Positions 63,885 to 64,000 of a DNA stretch of 64,000 nt are shown in pieces. How positions within the stretch are numbered: the first letter of the stretch is position 1; the number at the start of each line of letters is the position of its first letter. A program made the translations under genes and the position numbers. The notes below the pieces were generated by a model, which worked only from the letters and a program-made list of their open reading frames with translations, did not search any database and was not told the origin of the DNA. The DNA is from Micromonospora rubida (GTDB taxonomy: Bacteria > Actinomycetota > Actinomycetes > Mycobacteriales > Micromonosporaceae): positions 279,007-343,006 of the forward strand of contig NZ_JAAALO010000007.1 of NCBI RefSeq assembly GCF_009908295.1, read 5' to 3'.

Positions 63885-64000
63885 TGGTTGTTCTTTGAGA
63901 ACTCAACAGGGTGCTTGATAAGCCAGTGCCAATTATGATTTATACCCCGGACTGGTCGGACTTTAGGGTTTCGGCTGGTTGGGATTCCTTTGGCAACACT
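63885..64000 (+). ncRNA. 5' leader of an rRNA operon (16S gene beyond the window)
   Basis: GTTCTTTGAGAACTCAACAG (about 63891-63910) is the conserved leader element before actinobacterial 16S genes, with the small GTTCT/AGAAC hairpin linked to rRNA antitermination and processing. The AT-rich GCCAGTGCCAATTATGA stretch that follows is also typical. Mature 16S sequence has not begun by position 64000, so only the precursor leader is present. Confidence 0.75.

Noticed and set aside
63911..64000. Start of mature 16S rRNA inside the window
   Set aside because: The sequence to 64000 is still the leader; the conserved 5' end of 16S rRNA is not reached.

Overview
The window is high-GC actinomycete DNA. 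Gene style, GTG/TTG starts, SARP/LAL/LuxR regulators and the rRNA leader at the right edge fit the Micromonosporaceae (Micromonospora-like). That assignment is an inference from sequence style, not a database match.

Layout. (1) 71-7086: peripheral genes, namely a GT4 glycosyltransferase, two sulfotransferases, a secreted CocE/X-Pro-type peptidase, a YdcF-like protein and a GT2 glycosyltransferase. (2) 7097-51935: one large NRPS-PKS biosynthetic gene cluster. (3) 51936-52671: a gene-free gap holding a perfect 27-bp inverted repeat. (4) 52672-56934: two secreted glycoside hydrolases that look like an alpha-1,3-glucan-degrading pair (GH87-like and GH71/99-like). (5) 57164-63544: an unknown protein, a CPA1 Na+/H+ antiporter, a LanC-like protein, a truncated LuxR regulator and a two-gene ABC exporter. 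(6) 63564-64000: a terminator, tandem promoters and the leader of an rRNA operon whose 16S gene lies beyond the window.

The cluster has four transcription blocks. The leftward 46449-28827 block encodes a DUF5829-like protein, A-T-C-A-T NRPS, C-A(monooxygenase)-T NRPS, KS-AT-T-R PKS, an amidohydrolase and an acyl-CoA carboxylase beta subunit. The rightward 46662-51935 block encodes KASIII, ACP, KAS, a GMC oxidoreductase, an aldehyde-dehydrogenase remnant, a flavin reductase and MbtH. The rightward 10590-18694 block encodes two type II thioesterases, A-T, P450, T-C, an ATP-grasp ligase and a LuxR-type regulator. The leftward 25702-18785 block encodes a diiron oxygenase, AMP-ligase, MFS exporter, GNAT and a SARP. 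A separate leftward A-T-C NRPS occupies 10255-7097 and a LAL regulator 25988-28816.

Reading of the pathway (inference). The central line would join an aromatic-type and a Val/Ile-type residue, then a glycine handled by an adenylation domain that carries an inserted flavin monooxygenase (the MtaG type of architecture), then a ketide unit, and would release the chain reductively as an aldehyde or alcohol. KASIII/ACP/KAS, AMP-ligase and carboxylase could supply a special acyl starter or alkylmalonyl extender. A second sub-pathway (A-T, P450, T-C, ATP-grasp, with Thr-type A-T-C) would make and attach a modified amino acid. No assembly-line protein carries a TE domain. Candidate operators are a three-copy 11-bp-spaced direct repeat of the SARP type before the TEII operon, and LuxR-type dyads before the diiron-oxygenase operon and between the two core operons. 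I do not recognise the product; this combination looks undescribed to me but I could not search.
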